Shown: positions 48,001 through 60,400 of the stretch, piece by piece
Layout: every line of letters begins with the position of its first letter
Position numbering within the stretch: position 1 is the first letter of the stretch
NCBI GenBank assembly: GCA_047495785.1
Contig: JBLDXI010000009.1
Coordinates: 3,968,001 to 4,032,000 of the forward strand
From: Lepidodermella squamata
Taxonomy: Eukaryota > Gastrotricha
Direction: 5' to 3'
DNA: 64,000 nt
Position numbers and translations under genes: made by a program
The notes under the pieces: generated by a model
Told to the model about the DNA's origin: nothing
Databases searched by the model: none
Seen by the model: the letters and a program-made list of their open reading frames with translations, nothing else

Positions 48001-48297
48001 GTTGAGATCAGCGTTGAAATTGAAGCCAGTACAGAGCGGCTTCGAATCGCAGTTCCTTGCGCATTCCTTTAGCGTGCCATCTCGACCACGATAAACAGCA
48101 CCATCGATGGTTCCTTTTGATGCATCGCAAATGCCGGCGACAGCCGAGTATCCATCAATACCTGAATATACAAAATCTTTAGACTTCAGTTTATAATTCT
48201 TGAAAATAAATGTCTCACCTGGCCTGGGGTCCTTTGTCGCCTTGAGCTGACAGCAAACGATGGGCAGAGCAGCCAGAACAACGACGGCGAAAAGCAT
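45052..48297 (-). CDS. Secreted multidomain lectin, copy B
   Basis: Exons 48297-48219, 48161-47677, 47621-45272 and 45218-45052 give 1,026 residues with the same domain order as copy A. The signal peptide is MLFAVVVLAALPIVCC. Calcium repeats read DGEDNDCDGIYDEE and DGNDNDFDGKIDED. The discoidin domain keeps WLQVDLGAVYTVGSYAISGC and VARFLRIHPISW. The first intron (48218-48162) is 57 nt with no stop in frame, so a retained-intron product adding 19 residues would also be readable. I prefer splicing because the exon then has exactly the 79-nt phase-1 length of copies A, D and E. Copy B is the most divergent of the family in codon use and least like A/D in sequence. Confidence 0.86.
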
Positions 48298-48534
48298 TGT
48301 TAGTGATTTGTTATAAAATTGACTAGAACTAAGGGAAGCAAATGTTTGTTAGAAATGTTTTAGGGTTTTTATTACAAGATTTGAGCGACTCTAATTGATT
48401 TAGGGCACAATCCAGCTGCGCTGTTAAGAATTGAGCAACGCGATCCTCATAGGACCTCAAAAGTTTTGCTTCAGGCGAGTAAGCGTTATCGAAAGATAAA
48501 TAAGCATAGCACTCTAGGATGGAAGCTGAAGTTC
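48298..48534. other. Short spacer between lectin B and lectin C
   Basis: Only 237 bp separate the start of copy B from the stop of copy C. No element was recognised in it, so the copy B promoter must be very compact or overlap the 3' end of copy C. Confidence 0.4.
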
Positions 48535-51500
48535 TTAGAGAGATTCGCATGTGGGCACACGACTGCTCCAAGAGCCATCGTTTTGGCAAATTATGGAGTT
48601 AGCGCCATTCAATCGTCTGCCAGTAAGGCAGCCGAATTTGAGAGCGCTTCCGACAAGATTGCCACCCCCAACGAAGTACCCTCCATTTACGGCAGGGATA
48701 TCTAGGGTATTAAACTTGAAAATCTGAAAGTTTCATGGTGGTAAGGCATTACCTGGGCAAGCGAGGAACCTGTTGCACTGACTGAACGGACCCTGCCATT
48801 GACCATCAGTCCCGCATCTGACTCTGTAGCTAATAGAACCAGACCTGGTTGACCAGCCAGAATTGCATTGAACCGTGACTTCTTGATTGTAACCAGCCGC
48901 AACGCTGACTGCAGCGTTACTGTTGACAACAACCGGCGAATTGCAGCCCTGAGCAACTCGATCGTGACCGAAATCGACGTGAGCGCAAGGGGCCCCTGAC
49001 CATTTGATAGGATGGATCCTGACGTACCTCGCGACGATGTTTTGACCAAACAGCGTGCATAGCTTGGTAACAACAGCGTCTGAGTTGCCGGAGAAAGCGG
49101 TCAGCATACCATCTGGGTTACGAATCTCCTTAAAATTCACTCCATCAACAGAGTACGAAATGCCGAAGGAGGTTATCCAATGGTCGCTCTTCCGGCAGCC
49201 AGCAATTGCGTACGAGCCGACGTTGTAGACACCACCGAGATCAACCTGAAGCCATGGATTTCTATCGCAAGAACTAGGGCGCCAACCCAAGGCCGAACTT
49301 TCAGTTAGCGCTGCACTCGGTGCGCCATTGTTATCGATGCTGGTCGCGACGGCAGTTGAGCAACCCGAGGCGGAGCAAGTGTCTGCAGCACAAGAGCCGC
49401 CATTCAGGGAGGTGGATGATTTGTAATCCCGGCCAGAGAAAATTCCATTTGCGAATTCGCGATCGAGCAAACAGGCATACTGAACATGGAGGTACAGGCC
49501 GCAAGCCGAGCAGGCAGACTTGGGTGTTAGTTCAAGGTCTACATACGTAGCTGCGGTCGAACAACGAGTTTGGCCCTGGCAAGCTTTTCTGGTTGAAGCT
49601 GAGAGATCGACGAAGCCGCAATCAGCATCAGACCCTCCACACGCGTCGACATTGTTTTCGGCTCCACAGGTCAGCTCGCTGCCTCGGCCTAGACGCCCGA
49701 AATGAGAGGAAATGATTGAGATCGACGTTCCTCTGTCGCAGCTCAATTCGACAGTCGAGCCGTAGCAACCCTGAGCAATTTTCACCACAGGGCAGCGATC
49801 AAGGACCGGCGGAGGTCTAGTCGTAGTTGTCGTCGTGGTTGTAGTTGTTGTCGTAGTAGTCGTTGTTGTTGGCGGAGCCTCTTCGTAGCAATCTTCGTCG
49901 ACCAGACCGTCGAAATCGTTATCGATGTTGTCACCGCAGTATTCTTCATCGGTCACACCATCACAATCGTTATCTTTCTCGTCGCCAACTACAACTTGTC
50001 TCTCCGGAACGCATCTCGCAAGGTTCTTAATACAGGCTCCAGTTGGGTAGGCGTATGACTCGCGATTTCCGGCGCCGTAGATGTAGGCCTCGAAATTTGT
50101 CCCGCGCACTTGATGCTCGATTCTGAACTGTTGCTTGCCGCTGTCAAGAGTGATGAAGCCGCCGACCATTGACGTAGAGCCAGGGATGTCTTGCCAGCTG
50201 ATTCCCGTAACAGGTAGGTCATTCAAAATGAACCCATTTCGAGCCGCTCGATTAGCAATGATTGTCAAATAGTTAGTGTAGGTACTAGCGACACCAGTCG
50301 GCGTGACAAAGGTGTAACCGAAGCCAAACTGGTCACTAGGAATACAGACAGTCATCGAAGGATCACCAGGGAACTTCTCGTCAATAGCTGAGTGCGTGTA
50401 TTGAATTGCCTGGAACGGCTTGCCACTCGCAGATGAAAAACGCAGCCATTCCTTGATTGAATTCGACGGGAAACGGACTGACTCGTATCTGTTTAGATTG
50501 TAGGTGACAGTCGCAACCTCACTAGACTCGACTGTGACGACAGTTCCATCTTGAGAAGCGGTGATAGCCCAATAGTTGAACAAATTGTCCTGCTGGCGGT
50601 TCGGTGTCGGCCAGGCAATGCAATCAGTACCCCAGTTGGCGACGGTGAAAAGTTGTTCGACCAAATGATCACGAGAATAGGAATTACCGACGTTGACGCG
50701 AGAGTTGCCAGACCAAACTGCAATGTTGTCATCAGCTTCAATCAGCGCGCCAGTCAAATCGCATTTCTCCTGAATCTGAGCGACTTCAAATCGGTTGAGC
50801 GTTAGACGTAACTTATCGCCGTTTCTGTAGGTCCTGCCGTTGTAGTTCAGGTTACAGTCAGCGATACCGGGCAGATGCAGAGGTAGCGGCGCCGGCCATC
50901 TTCCGGCATTCTGCGCGGGTTTAGCGGGCAACGTGATTGTAACATTAACATTGCGGCCGAGGGTACCAATTGCAAACTCGCAGTTGTAGTTCGGAGGCCA
51001 GAAGCAGGAGGCAACATAGGTTTTACCTAAGGATTCCGTTGGAATGCTTGTGAAGGCATCAGTGGTGTAATACTCCTTGTTAACGCCGTACAAAACGAAT
51101 GGCTGGTCGGCAGAGGCGCGAAGCAGTTTCTTCTCAACGGTCACACCAATATCCTTGTCTGACATCTGTTTAAATAACAAGTAATGAGTGAAAGGAAGTA
51201 GTCTATCAAGAAATTGCATACCTTCCACGTGAAAGGGACCTCTCGCATAACAGCCTCTTTCTGAGCAACTGGAAATCTCTGGAAGACCCTGGAATTTCCG
51301 GTTGGATTGTCATCGGATTCGATAGTGACTTGAACTGGTAGCCTGCTGCGCTCCTGCGTTACCCAAATTTCTAACGACTTGTTAACCGGCCGCTCGACTC
51401 GATTCGACATGAAAGCGACCAGGAAGGACTTGCCAACAGTTGACGATTGGCACTCGATTTCGCCTCGCAGGTAGAAATTCTGATCCGGTTGACCTTGAGC

Positions 51501-51845
51501 TACCGTCATCGTGTCGGTACATTCTTGCCGGAAGAGCTGGCATTCCTGACGGATAGTGAAGAAGTTGAAGCCTTTGCACAGAATGTTCTCCGAACACTTC
51601 TTCGCGCAAGCTTTCAGGGTTCCTTCTCGGCCGCGGAAGTACGCGCCTTCGATAATGCCAACAGATGGGTTGCAGTAGCCATCGATTGTTGTAAATTCAG
51701 GTACGTCTAAAAGCAAAACGTTAACTTCTAGCCATAAGAAAATTTAAAGGAATAACTCACAAGGCAATGTATCGTCAGAACTTTCGAGAACCGATAACAC
51801 TGCTGGTAACCATGCCGCAGCTAAGATGTTGGCCCACCAGCGCAT
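48535..51845 (-). CDS. Secreted multidomain lectin, copy C, with threonine-run linker
   Basis: Exons 51845-51761, 51706-51222, 51165-48753 and 48701-48535 give 1,049 residues, the longest copy. Exon 1 is 85 nt, 6 nt longer than in the others, with signal MRWWANILAAAWLPAVLS. The extra length of exon 3 is partly a run of about 17 threonines between the calcium motifs and the lectin domain (ACN codons near 49818-49871), a likely mucin-type O-glycosylated spacer absent from the other copies. Calcium repeats read DEKDNDCDGVTDEE and DNIDNDFDGLVDED. The discoidin domain has WLQVDLGGVYNVGSYAIAGC and VARYVRIHPIKW. The two terminal sushi-like modules are kept. Confidence 0.87.
49816..49873 (-). repeat. 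ACN codon repeat encoding a poly-threonine spacer in lectin C
   Basis: About 17 consecutive threonine codons, mixed ACA, ACC, ACG and ACT, flanked by prolines. The mixed codons mean that it is not a recent pure-triplet expansion and that the amino acid has probably been selected. Confidence 0.8.
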
Positions 51846-53127
51846 ATTTGCGAGTAAAGCCTATTTAATTAACGAAAGTCACACAAGGTATTAGAGCGTG
51901 GAATTTTCTGAAGAATTCAGAAGTGGCCTTTCTGTGTTGTGAGGTTTTTGCGGGGTCGAAAATTCAACTTCTGGAGTGAAGCGCGTCCGCGTTATAACAT
52001 CCACATTAGCGGCTTTATTGTTGTCGTCGCTCATCGCGCGCGCGCCGTGCACCAGACTCGCCGTTAAAATGGATGGAAAAAAATCTAAACAATAAAGTTA
52101 TTCGGCGAGCCGTCGTGGTTACCTTTCAACATTAAAGGTTTTATAAACAGGTGTAATTGCTGCTCTCTCATCGACGGCCACTCGGTGAATAGCTGCTGCT
52201 GGTGTCTGACGTTGTTAATAAGCTGCTGGCTCCTGGGCGCCGTATCTTTTGTTGCTCGCTGCTACTGCCCTAAACAACAGCGCGCATCATCTGTTTCTGC
52301 CGCCGACGCAGCATCATCGCTGTTACAGTCATAATAAAACTGAAGCCGGCCGGCTGGTGTGTATGCCGCTGCCGGCTGTCACGTTTATTGCATCGCATAA
52401 ATCGCCGCTAACTTCTGTCAACCCTGGGTTTTGGTTATGCGGCCGAGGAACCGTCATCGACGGCTTATAATAATAATATTTACAAAAAAGCCTCGAAAAC
52501 TACATGCACGCGCATCTATACGGCCATCGGCCATATCATCAACTTGAAAATAACAATGTATTCTTTATCAGTTCAACCGAGAATTATGAGAACGAATTTA
52601 ATAGCTTTTTTATGCGCAACGGCTTTGCACTGTGAAAAATTAACAGCGTCTGTAGCGGCAACGAAAAGGCAACGCGTTCCAGGCGTCACCTTAATGAGGC
52701 CAACTTTCAGGCGTCAGGAAACATCTTTTCTCACATCCTTAACATCACATTCTCGCATAAGATTACAAAAAATGCAGCAGCCGGAAACTGAAACTGAAAC
52801 TAATCGGCTTGATCGGAGTTGATTTAACTCATGAGACATACGGCTACCATGTACCAGTCTAGAGCTGAAAGCTGAATTCTGAAAACGGGTGTAGTATTGC
52901 ATATTCTGGGAACTCTAGACACTCCGCGAGTTAGGTTGGCAGTAGTTTTACTTCATTTCCAACAATTTTTTTGTAACAATATTGCGTCTTCAAGGCAGGT
53001 TTCCGGCTAATAAGTAACTGGAGTTTGCGTTGGCTTTTTGAGCCTACGGCATATATTACATAACACGACTCAAGCTATTATCGATCAATGATATCTAGTT
53101 TTCATTTGGCTTATTATCCTCTTTTGC
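51846..53127. other. Spacer upstream of lectin C
   Basis: A 1.28 kb non-coding region. It contains the 16-mer ataaacaggtgtaatt at 52143-52158, which recurs upstream of copy D. The stretch 51980-52340 is relatively GC-rich. Short frames here (for example 52249-52470 and 52544-52822) have no family support. Confidence 0.4.
52143..52158. promoter_or_regulatory. 16-mer shared upstream of lectins C and D
   Basis: The word ATAAACAGGTGTAATT lies about 300 bp before the start of copy C and recurs exactly at 56716-56731, about 380 bp before the start of copy D. It combines a forkhead-like TAAACA and an E-box CAGGTG. The surrounding sequence is otherwise dissimilar. Confidence 0.4.
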
Positions 53128-56100
53128 TTATTGTTGGGCCTCGCAGGTTGGCGCAGCGTTGCTCCAGGTGCCGTCTTGACGGCAGGTGGCCTGAGCGGAG
53201 CCGCGGAGGGTGCGGCCCTGGTTGCAGCGGAACTGGATGGTAGAACCTGGCAAGGTGCTTGGGCCAACAGCGTAGCCGCCGTCAATGCTTGGCATATCTG
53301 AATAGAAAACAGACTCAAATATAATTTTTCAAAAAATAAAAAATAAAATTCTTACCCGGGCAGTGGAGGAGGGAGCTGCAGTCACGGAAGTTCGAAGCCC
53401 ACTTGCCGTCAGCTCCGCACTTGACAGAGTAGGAAGTCTCGGCTTGAGCGGTGGCCCAGCCCTTGTTGCAGGTGACGGAGGCGGAGTTTCCAGCGCCGAC
53501 GTTAGCACCAGCGGCGAAGTTGGAGTTGGCAACAGTGGTGAGCGGGCAGCCCTGGAAGGTCGAGCTGTGGCCGAAGTCGATGTGGGCGCATGGCCAGTTA
53601 TTGTACTCGAGCGGGTGGATGCGGACCCAGCGAGCGACGATGTTGTATTGGAAGAGGGTGCAGACCTTAGCCGTGACAGCATCGGTGTTGCCGTCGAAAG
53701 CCTTGGGCTCACCAGTGGCCTCCTTGATGATGGTCCAGGTGACACCATCCTGCGAGTAGGAGATGGCGAACTTGGTGGTCCAGAAGTCGTTGCGACGGCA
53801 GCCAGAGATGGCGTACCATCCGACGGCGTATGTTGATCCGAGGTCAGTCTGGATCCAGGACGAGTTCTTGTCGCATGAGGCCGGGCGCCATGCCTCAACA
53901 GCGTTGGTCTGGGTGTGGTCACCCTTCGACGGGTGCCATGTGTCGCCGCTCTCAAGGGAAGAGTCACCGCAGGTGTTAGAGAGGACCTTCGACTCAAGGT
54001 AGCTTGAAGCCTTGCGGTTGTCACCAGTCAGAGCGCCGTTGGTCTGCTCGCGAGCGTTGAGGCAGACGTACTGGACGTGAGCGTACAGCGAGCACGACGG
54101 GCACTTAGACCAGCCGTGGAACTGGTTGACTGGCAGACTGCAGTTCGATGCACCGTCGCACTGAGTGCTAACCGTGGTTGAAATATCGTTGAAGCTGCAG
54201 CCAACATCGGCGCCAGAGCAGGAGTCGAGGACATTGTCTGAACCGCAGGTCTTCTCACCAGCACGGCTGAGACGGCCGTAGTGGGCAGAGATGGTCTTGA
54301 TGGTGCCATCGTTGCACTTGAGGTTCAACTGGCCACCGTAGCAAGACTGAGCTGTCTGAACAGCGGGGCAACGGTCGGTGGGGACAACGCGGCGGTCGTA
54401 GCAATCCTCGTCGATTTGACCATCAAAGTCGTTATCAATACCATCGAAAAGCTCCTCATCGATGACACCATCGCAGTCGTTGTCCTTGCCATCAGCAATA
54501 AACATAGTAGTCTTGACGCACTCACCGAGAGCCTTGATGCAAGCACCAGTCGGGTAGGCGATGGATTCACGGTCACCAGAGCCGAAGATGTAGGCCTCGA
54601 AGGTGGTTCCCTTGACGCGGTGGTCAATACGGAACTGCTGCTTGTTCGAGTCAAGGGTGACAACGCCACCAATGAAGTCGGTGGTGCCGGGGATATCCTT
54701 CCACTGGACACCGGTGACGGGCTGTTCGTCGAGGATGAAACCAGCGCGGGCAGCCTTGTTGGTGATGATGGTCAGGTAGTTGGTGTAGGGTGACGAGACA
54801 CCAGTCGGGGTGACGAAGGTGTAGCCGAAACCGAACTGGTCACTGGGAATGCAGACAGTCATAGAGGGATCGCCGGGGATCGAGTTGTCGACAGCAGAGC
54901 TGGCATACTGAACAGCCTGGAAGGGCTTGCCCTTGGGGGAGGACATACGCATCCATTCGCTGACGGAGGCAGCAGGGAAACGGACAGATTCGAGTGACTG
55001 AAGAGTGTACGTGAACTGGCCACGCTCGTTCGAGTCGATGGTGATAACGGTGTTGTCGAGAGCAGCGGTGACGACCCAGTAGTCGACGAGGCCGGCGACG
55101 CGGTTGGGAGTGGGCCAGGCGATGCAGTCAGTGCCCCAGGTATCGGTGGAGAAGAGCTGTTCGACCTGGTGATCGCGAGATGGCGAGTTGCCGACGTTGA
55201 CACGGGAGTTGCCGGACCAGACGGCGATGGGTTTGTCGGAGTCGATGTAGGCGCCAGTAAGATCGCATTCGTCCTGGATCTGGGCGACTTCGAATTCGCG
55301 AAGAGTGATGGTGAACTTGTCGCCGTTCGTGTAGGTTTTGCCATTGTAGGGAAGAGCGCACTTCTTGCCGGCCGGAGGAGGAGCAGCCCAGTTACCGTCG
55401 TTCCTGGCTGAGGATTTGGGAAGAGTGATCTCAATGGTAGTTACACCGTCTCCAGCTGGGGTGATGGCGAACTCGCAGTTGTAGAATGGGGGCCAGTAGC
55501 AGTTGGCAACGTACTCAAGACCAACAGCACGGCTGGGAATACCAAGGTAGGCATCAGCAGTGAAGAATTCCTTGTTGACACCGTAAAAGACGAAGTCATC
55601 ATCAGAAGAAAGCTTGAGGCCCTTCTTCTCAATCGAAACACCAAAGTCAAGATCTTGGACCTAAAGAAAATTGCTATTGAGAAACGTCGCAAAATATGCG
55701 AGGAAACAGACCTTCCATGTGAAAGGAATGGTGCGGCGAACGGCTTGTTTGAATGGAACCTTGAAGACCTGCTTTTCCGCCGCATTTCCGGTCGGATTGG
55801 GGTCCGACTCGAGGGTGACAGTCGATCCGTTGATGTTACGATCCTGGGTGACCCAGATCTCAAGAGACATGTTCTTGGGCTGAGCGACACGGTTGGCCAT
55901 GAAAGCCAGGTAGAACTCGTCACCAACGGTAGATGTCGAGCAGGCGATTTCTCCCTTAAGGTAGAAATTCTTGTTGGGAGCGGCGCGAGCGACGGGCGTT
56001 GTGTCCGAGCACTCCTGACGGAAAAGCTGGCATTCGTTGCCGTCTGTGACGAAGTTGTAACCCTTGCACAGCGGGTTGTCCGAGCACCTCTGCGCGCACG

Positions 56101-56335
56101 ATTTCAGGGTGCCATCGCGACCCCTGAAGAGAGCACCCTCAATGGCGCCCTGTGAGGCATCGCAGACACCAGAGATGGTCGAAAAGCCACGGATGGCTAA
56201 ATGAAAAGAAATAGTGTTCATCATCGCAGCATTTCTCTATTAGTAAGAAAACTTACTCGGGCGGGGCGTGTTTTCTGGCTGAAGAGCGCAGAAGGCTGCC
56301 GGAACAAGGGCAAGTAGAACGGCTACGCTATGCAT
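53128..56335 (-). CDS. Secreted multidomain lectin, copy D, a mosaic copy
   Basis: Exons 56335-56257, 56196-55712, 55660-53356 and 53297-53128 give 1,012 residues. Signal peptide and first domains are nearly identical to copy A (MHSVAVLLALVPAAFCAL; NDFDGQIDED against NDFDGQVDED). From the lectin domain onward it departs from A. Its discoidin domain (SSWIQTDLGSTYAVGWYAIS, then VCTLFQYNIVARWVRIHP) instead resembles copy E. The last exon is 170 nt as in A, not 167 as in B, C and E. The exon 3 frame was checked by hand from 55660 down to 54952 and is open, although it has no ATG there. The protein is probably functional. Confidence 0.87.
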
Positions 56336-57443
56336 ATCCGCTCAGTTACAAAACTAGATGAAGGATAAAATAAATGTTCAATCAAGCTTCAAGGTTTGAG
56401 GGGGAAAATGTGGGGATTTTGCGAGAAGCAAATTTGTAGCAGTGACGGGGATGTTGCAAAAAACCCCGATAAGTAGTCATTCGCGACAAACAAGGTTTAC
56501 GAAGTCGTATGTTGTGATAACGGCTTTGTTGTGTGCTATTATTTTTGCCAATAGGTAAGTATTGTATGGCGTGTTAAAACACCGGCTGCTACAGTTGCGC
56601 TTTTTTATCAGGTTCAAAAACCCCTAAACAAAACAAGTGTTTTCTAAGACGGTGACGATGCTGCGCGCGTGCGCATCACACGGTCGCCATTTTTAAGCAA
56701 GCACACAATAATAATATAAACAGGTGTAATTTGCCGGTCGTCGAATGCGGGCTCATGCGTTGATGAGCCCACCGTGTGGCGACTAATAAATAACAGCGAT
56801 TCGTAACTAAGCCGGAGCCCCACCAGCCAGCGGCGCCACTGCGATTCAGGCTCTTTTGTTTTTCGACTGGTCGCTCGACGCCGGTTTAGCCGAGTCATAA
56901 AAATGACGCGAAATATGAACACACGTTTGTTTCGCCGGCCGGCTTAATGTTCACGCACCCTGGAACTAAACCGTCGGTCGATACTCGACAGCTGCTCGTT
57001 ATTATCATCCAATGCAATAAAACTTCGCGCAAATTTGCAAATCCTTAGTTTGATTGTTATCATATAAATTTATAGCCTTGTCCTCGACGAGACGCCTCCC
57101 ACGCCGCTATTAAGAGTACGCGTTTGAGGAGTTCAACATTTCGTTGAGGTAACTTTACGCGTCAACTCATCGGCAGTCCACACTATTTCGGTCGTTCGTA
57201 GGCTGCATGACGTGTCGTATATCATTGTTTAAGTTGGCTAATGAATCAGGTCGATTATATTTACCCCGATTTACGACACTAAACATAGTTGCAAAAAATC
57301 TGTCAACAACTCGGTCATGAACTTGTTACATCATGTTTTATTTCCACACCAAAAGTAGCAGAGTTTGATCATTTGGTTTCAGAGGTAAAGATGTAAGAAA
57401 ATTCCGCAGAATCCAGCTGCGGAAATTAAAGCACATTTCCGGG
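56336..57443. other. Spacer upstream of lectin D
   Basis: 1.1 kb without coding sequence. Contains the second copy of the shared 16-mer (56716-56731) and a CpG-richer patch near 56640-57000. A 92-codon frame at 56644-56922 is not supported. Confidence 0.4.
56716..56731. promoter_or_regulatory. 16-mer shared upstream of lectins D and C
   Basis: Exact second occurrence of ATAAACAGGTGTAATT. Its function is inferred from position and identity only. Confidence 0.4.
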
Positions 57444-60400
57444 CTACAATTGTTCGCAAGATGGTGCTGAGTCGCTCCAAGTTCCATCGGTTCTGCATTG
57501 AATCGAACTCTGCCCGTTAAGTCGACGGCCATTGAAACAAGCATAGGTGATCCGATGACCGGGCAGGTTTCCAGGGCCACTGGCATATCCTCCATCAACT
57601 TGAGGAATTTCTGAAAGAAAGAAAATGACGAATAAAAATAAGGAAAAATATGATTCGAAAGTCGCTTACCAGGGCAGTAGTTGACTACATCGCAAGCTTT
57701 AAACGAAGTAGACCAGGTTCCGTCAGCTCCACAAGCAACTTGGTAGCTTTCTACTCCATCTGAAGTCGCACGGCCCTTGTTGCAAACCACCGTTGCAGTT
57801 TGACCGTAGCCAGCAGTACCACCATCGGCCCAATTACTGAACGCAACTGTTTGGGGTGGGCAAGCTCTCGGCACAGCTCCGTGGCCGAAATCGGCGTGAA
57901 CACACGGCCAGTCGTTGTAATCAACCGGATGAACTCGAACCCACCTAGCAACGATTTCATATTGGAACAGAGTGCAAACATTGACTGTATTGGAATCGGT
58001 ATTTCCGTCGAAGAGATTCAGCCCGCCATCTCTGTTTCTAATGATTGTCCAGGTGGAACCATCAAGTGAGTAAGATATGGCGAATTTCCGCGTGAAGAAG
58101 TTGTTCCGGCGGCAACCTGAAATAGCATACCAACCGACAGGGTAGATAGAGCCAAGGTCGATCTGTAGCCATGATGAGTTGCGATCGCATGATGCCGGTC
58201 GCCATGCTTCAACAGATCCGACACCAAAGGCAGACTTCTCGGAATGGAAGGTGTCGGTAAATTTCGCGTATGCATCTCCACATGAAGATCCAATGGAATT
58301 AGTCGCGAGCCAACTAGATGCTACTCGATTCTTCCCAGTCAAAGAGCCGTGCTGTTGCTCCTTATCACTCAAACAAACGTATTGAACGTGAGCGTACAAG
58401 GAGCAGGCCGCACACTTGCTGTTTCCCTGCGAAAGATAGCTAACAGGGACAATGCAACGAGATTGGCCGTTACATTGTAGGGAAACAGTGTCTGACACAT
58501 CGACCCAGCCACAGCCCGATTCGGAACCTGAGCATTTGTTGTAGGCATTCTCAGCGCCGCATGTAGTCTCGCCAGATTTACCAAGACGGCCAAAGTGGGC
58601 TTCAATGACTTTAACGAGAGAACCGTCCTCGCAGCGGATCGAAAGTTGGCCGTTGAAGCAAGCCTGAGCCTGTCTAACCTCAGGGCAGCGATCGCCGGTT
58701 ATGATGGGCTTTGGGGGTTCGGGAGGCGGAGCTTCGTCGTAGCAGTCTTCGTCCACCTTACCATCGAAATCGTTGTCAACATTATCGCCACATAATTCTT
58801 CGTCAACAACACCGTCGCAATCGTTGTCATCAAGATCGCCGATTTCCATATCTGTCTCTTTGCACTCCTCCAAATCACTGATGCAGGCGCCGGTCGGATA
58901 GGCGACAGATTCACGGTCTCCTGATCCGTAGATGTAAGCCTCGAAACGTGTGCCGCGAACAGCGTGTTCGATACGGAATTGCTGCTTATCCGAGCTGAGT
59001 TTATAGATACCGCCAACCATCTGAGTCTCAGCGGCAGGAATGCCTGGAATGTCAACCCAGGTGATACCAGTTAGAAGGTTTCTATCAAGGAGGAATCCGT
59101 TCCTGGCAGATTTTGCCACGATGATGGTTAGATAATTCGTGTAGTTGGTTGCAACTCCTGCTGGTGTGACAAAGGTGTAGCCGAAACCAAACTGAGCAGT
59201 TGGGATGCAGATAGTCATAGCTGGATCGCCAAACATCGACTGAGGAATTCTACATAAGAAAAGCCAAGTTATAGATTATATCCCATGCAATACACCTTCA
59301 GTCTTACCCAGTCATGTTAACTGCAGAGTGAGAGTATTGGATTGCTTGGAATGGTTTGCCCTTCGGCGACGAGAAGCGCATCCATTCAGTTACAGAAGCT
59401 GCCGGGAAGCGGATGGACTCATTTTCTTGCAGTGTAAACGTTTGACGCGGTCTTTCGTTCGAGTCGATAGTGATGACGGTATCATCATCGTTCGCAGTAA
59501 TCACCCAGTAGTCGAAAAGCTTAGGAACGCGGGCAGGTGTTGGCCAGGCGATGCAGTCCGTTCCCCATGTGTAAGTCGGGAATAACTGCTCGACGAGATG
59601 GTCACGTGACAGCGATCCTCCGACATTGACACGCGAATTGCCCGACCATACTGCAACATCTTTATCAGCTGCAATAAGTGTACCAGTCAAGTCGCACTTG
59701 TCCTGAATCTGCATGACGTCCAAGGCCTGAAGTGGGACGTTGAGAATCGTCTCGCCATTAGTGTATGTCCTTCCGTTGTAGGGCACGGCACATTTAGCCG
59801 AGGTAATGAGAGGTTGGTCCCAACGTTCAGTCATAACGTTCTTAGCTGGGGTAGGCGGCAGAGTGATGTTGACCTTGGTTGGCTGAGAAGCGGCAACGGC
59901 GAATTCGCAATTGTAGTTCGGTGGCCAGAAGCAACTGGCGAGGTAAAATCGGCCCAATGTTGGAACAGGCATACCCAGATAAGCATCGGCCGTGTAGTAT
60001 TCCTTGTTAACGCCATAGAAAACGAACTGCTTATCCTTCTCCGTCTTCAAAAGCAGCGCCTTCCTCTCAATGGTTAGAGCAATATCGGAATCTTTGACCT
60101 GAAAAAAACGAAGTTGAAATTATTGATTGAGCTACCTAACGAATGAAGCAGAAAAAAAATAAGAAAAGCGCAAGAAAAACTTTTCACGCAACACGTGTAG
60201 ATGGTTGCTCAACAAATTTCTGCCGAAATTGTTCAACTTTACTTCTGGAATTTTCGATTCCCCTTATAGCTTGATAGTTTATAGTTAAAATTACAAAAAA
60301 ATGGTAAAAAATGCTAATTTTGGTATAACTTAGGAACCGAGGAATCTCGCTAGATATACAAAAATTGTTGGTGGGATCAAGCTAGTGTCTCTACGACAAT

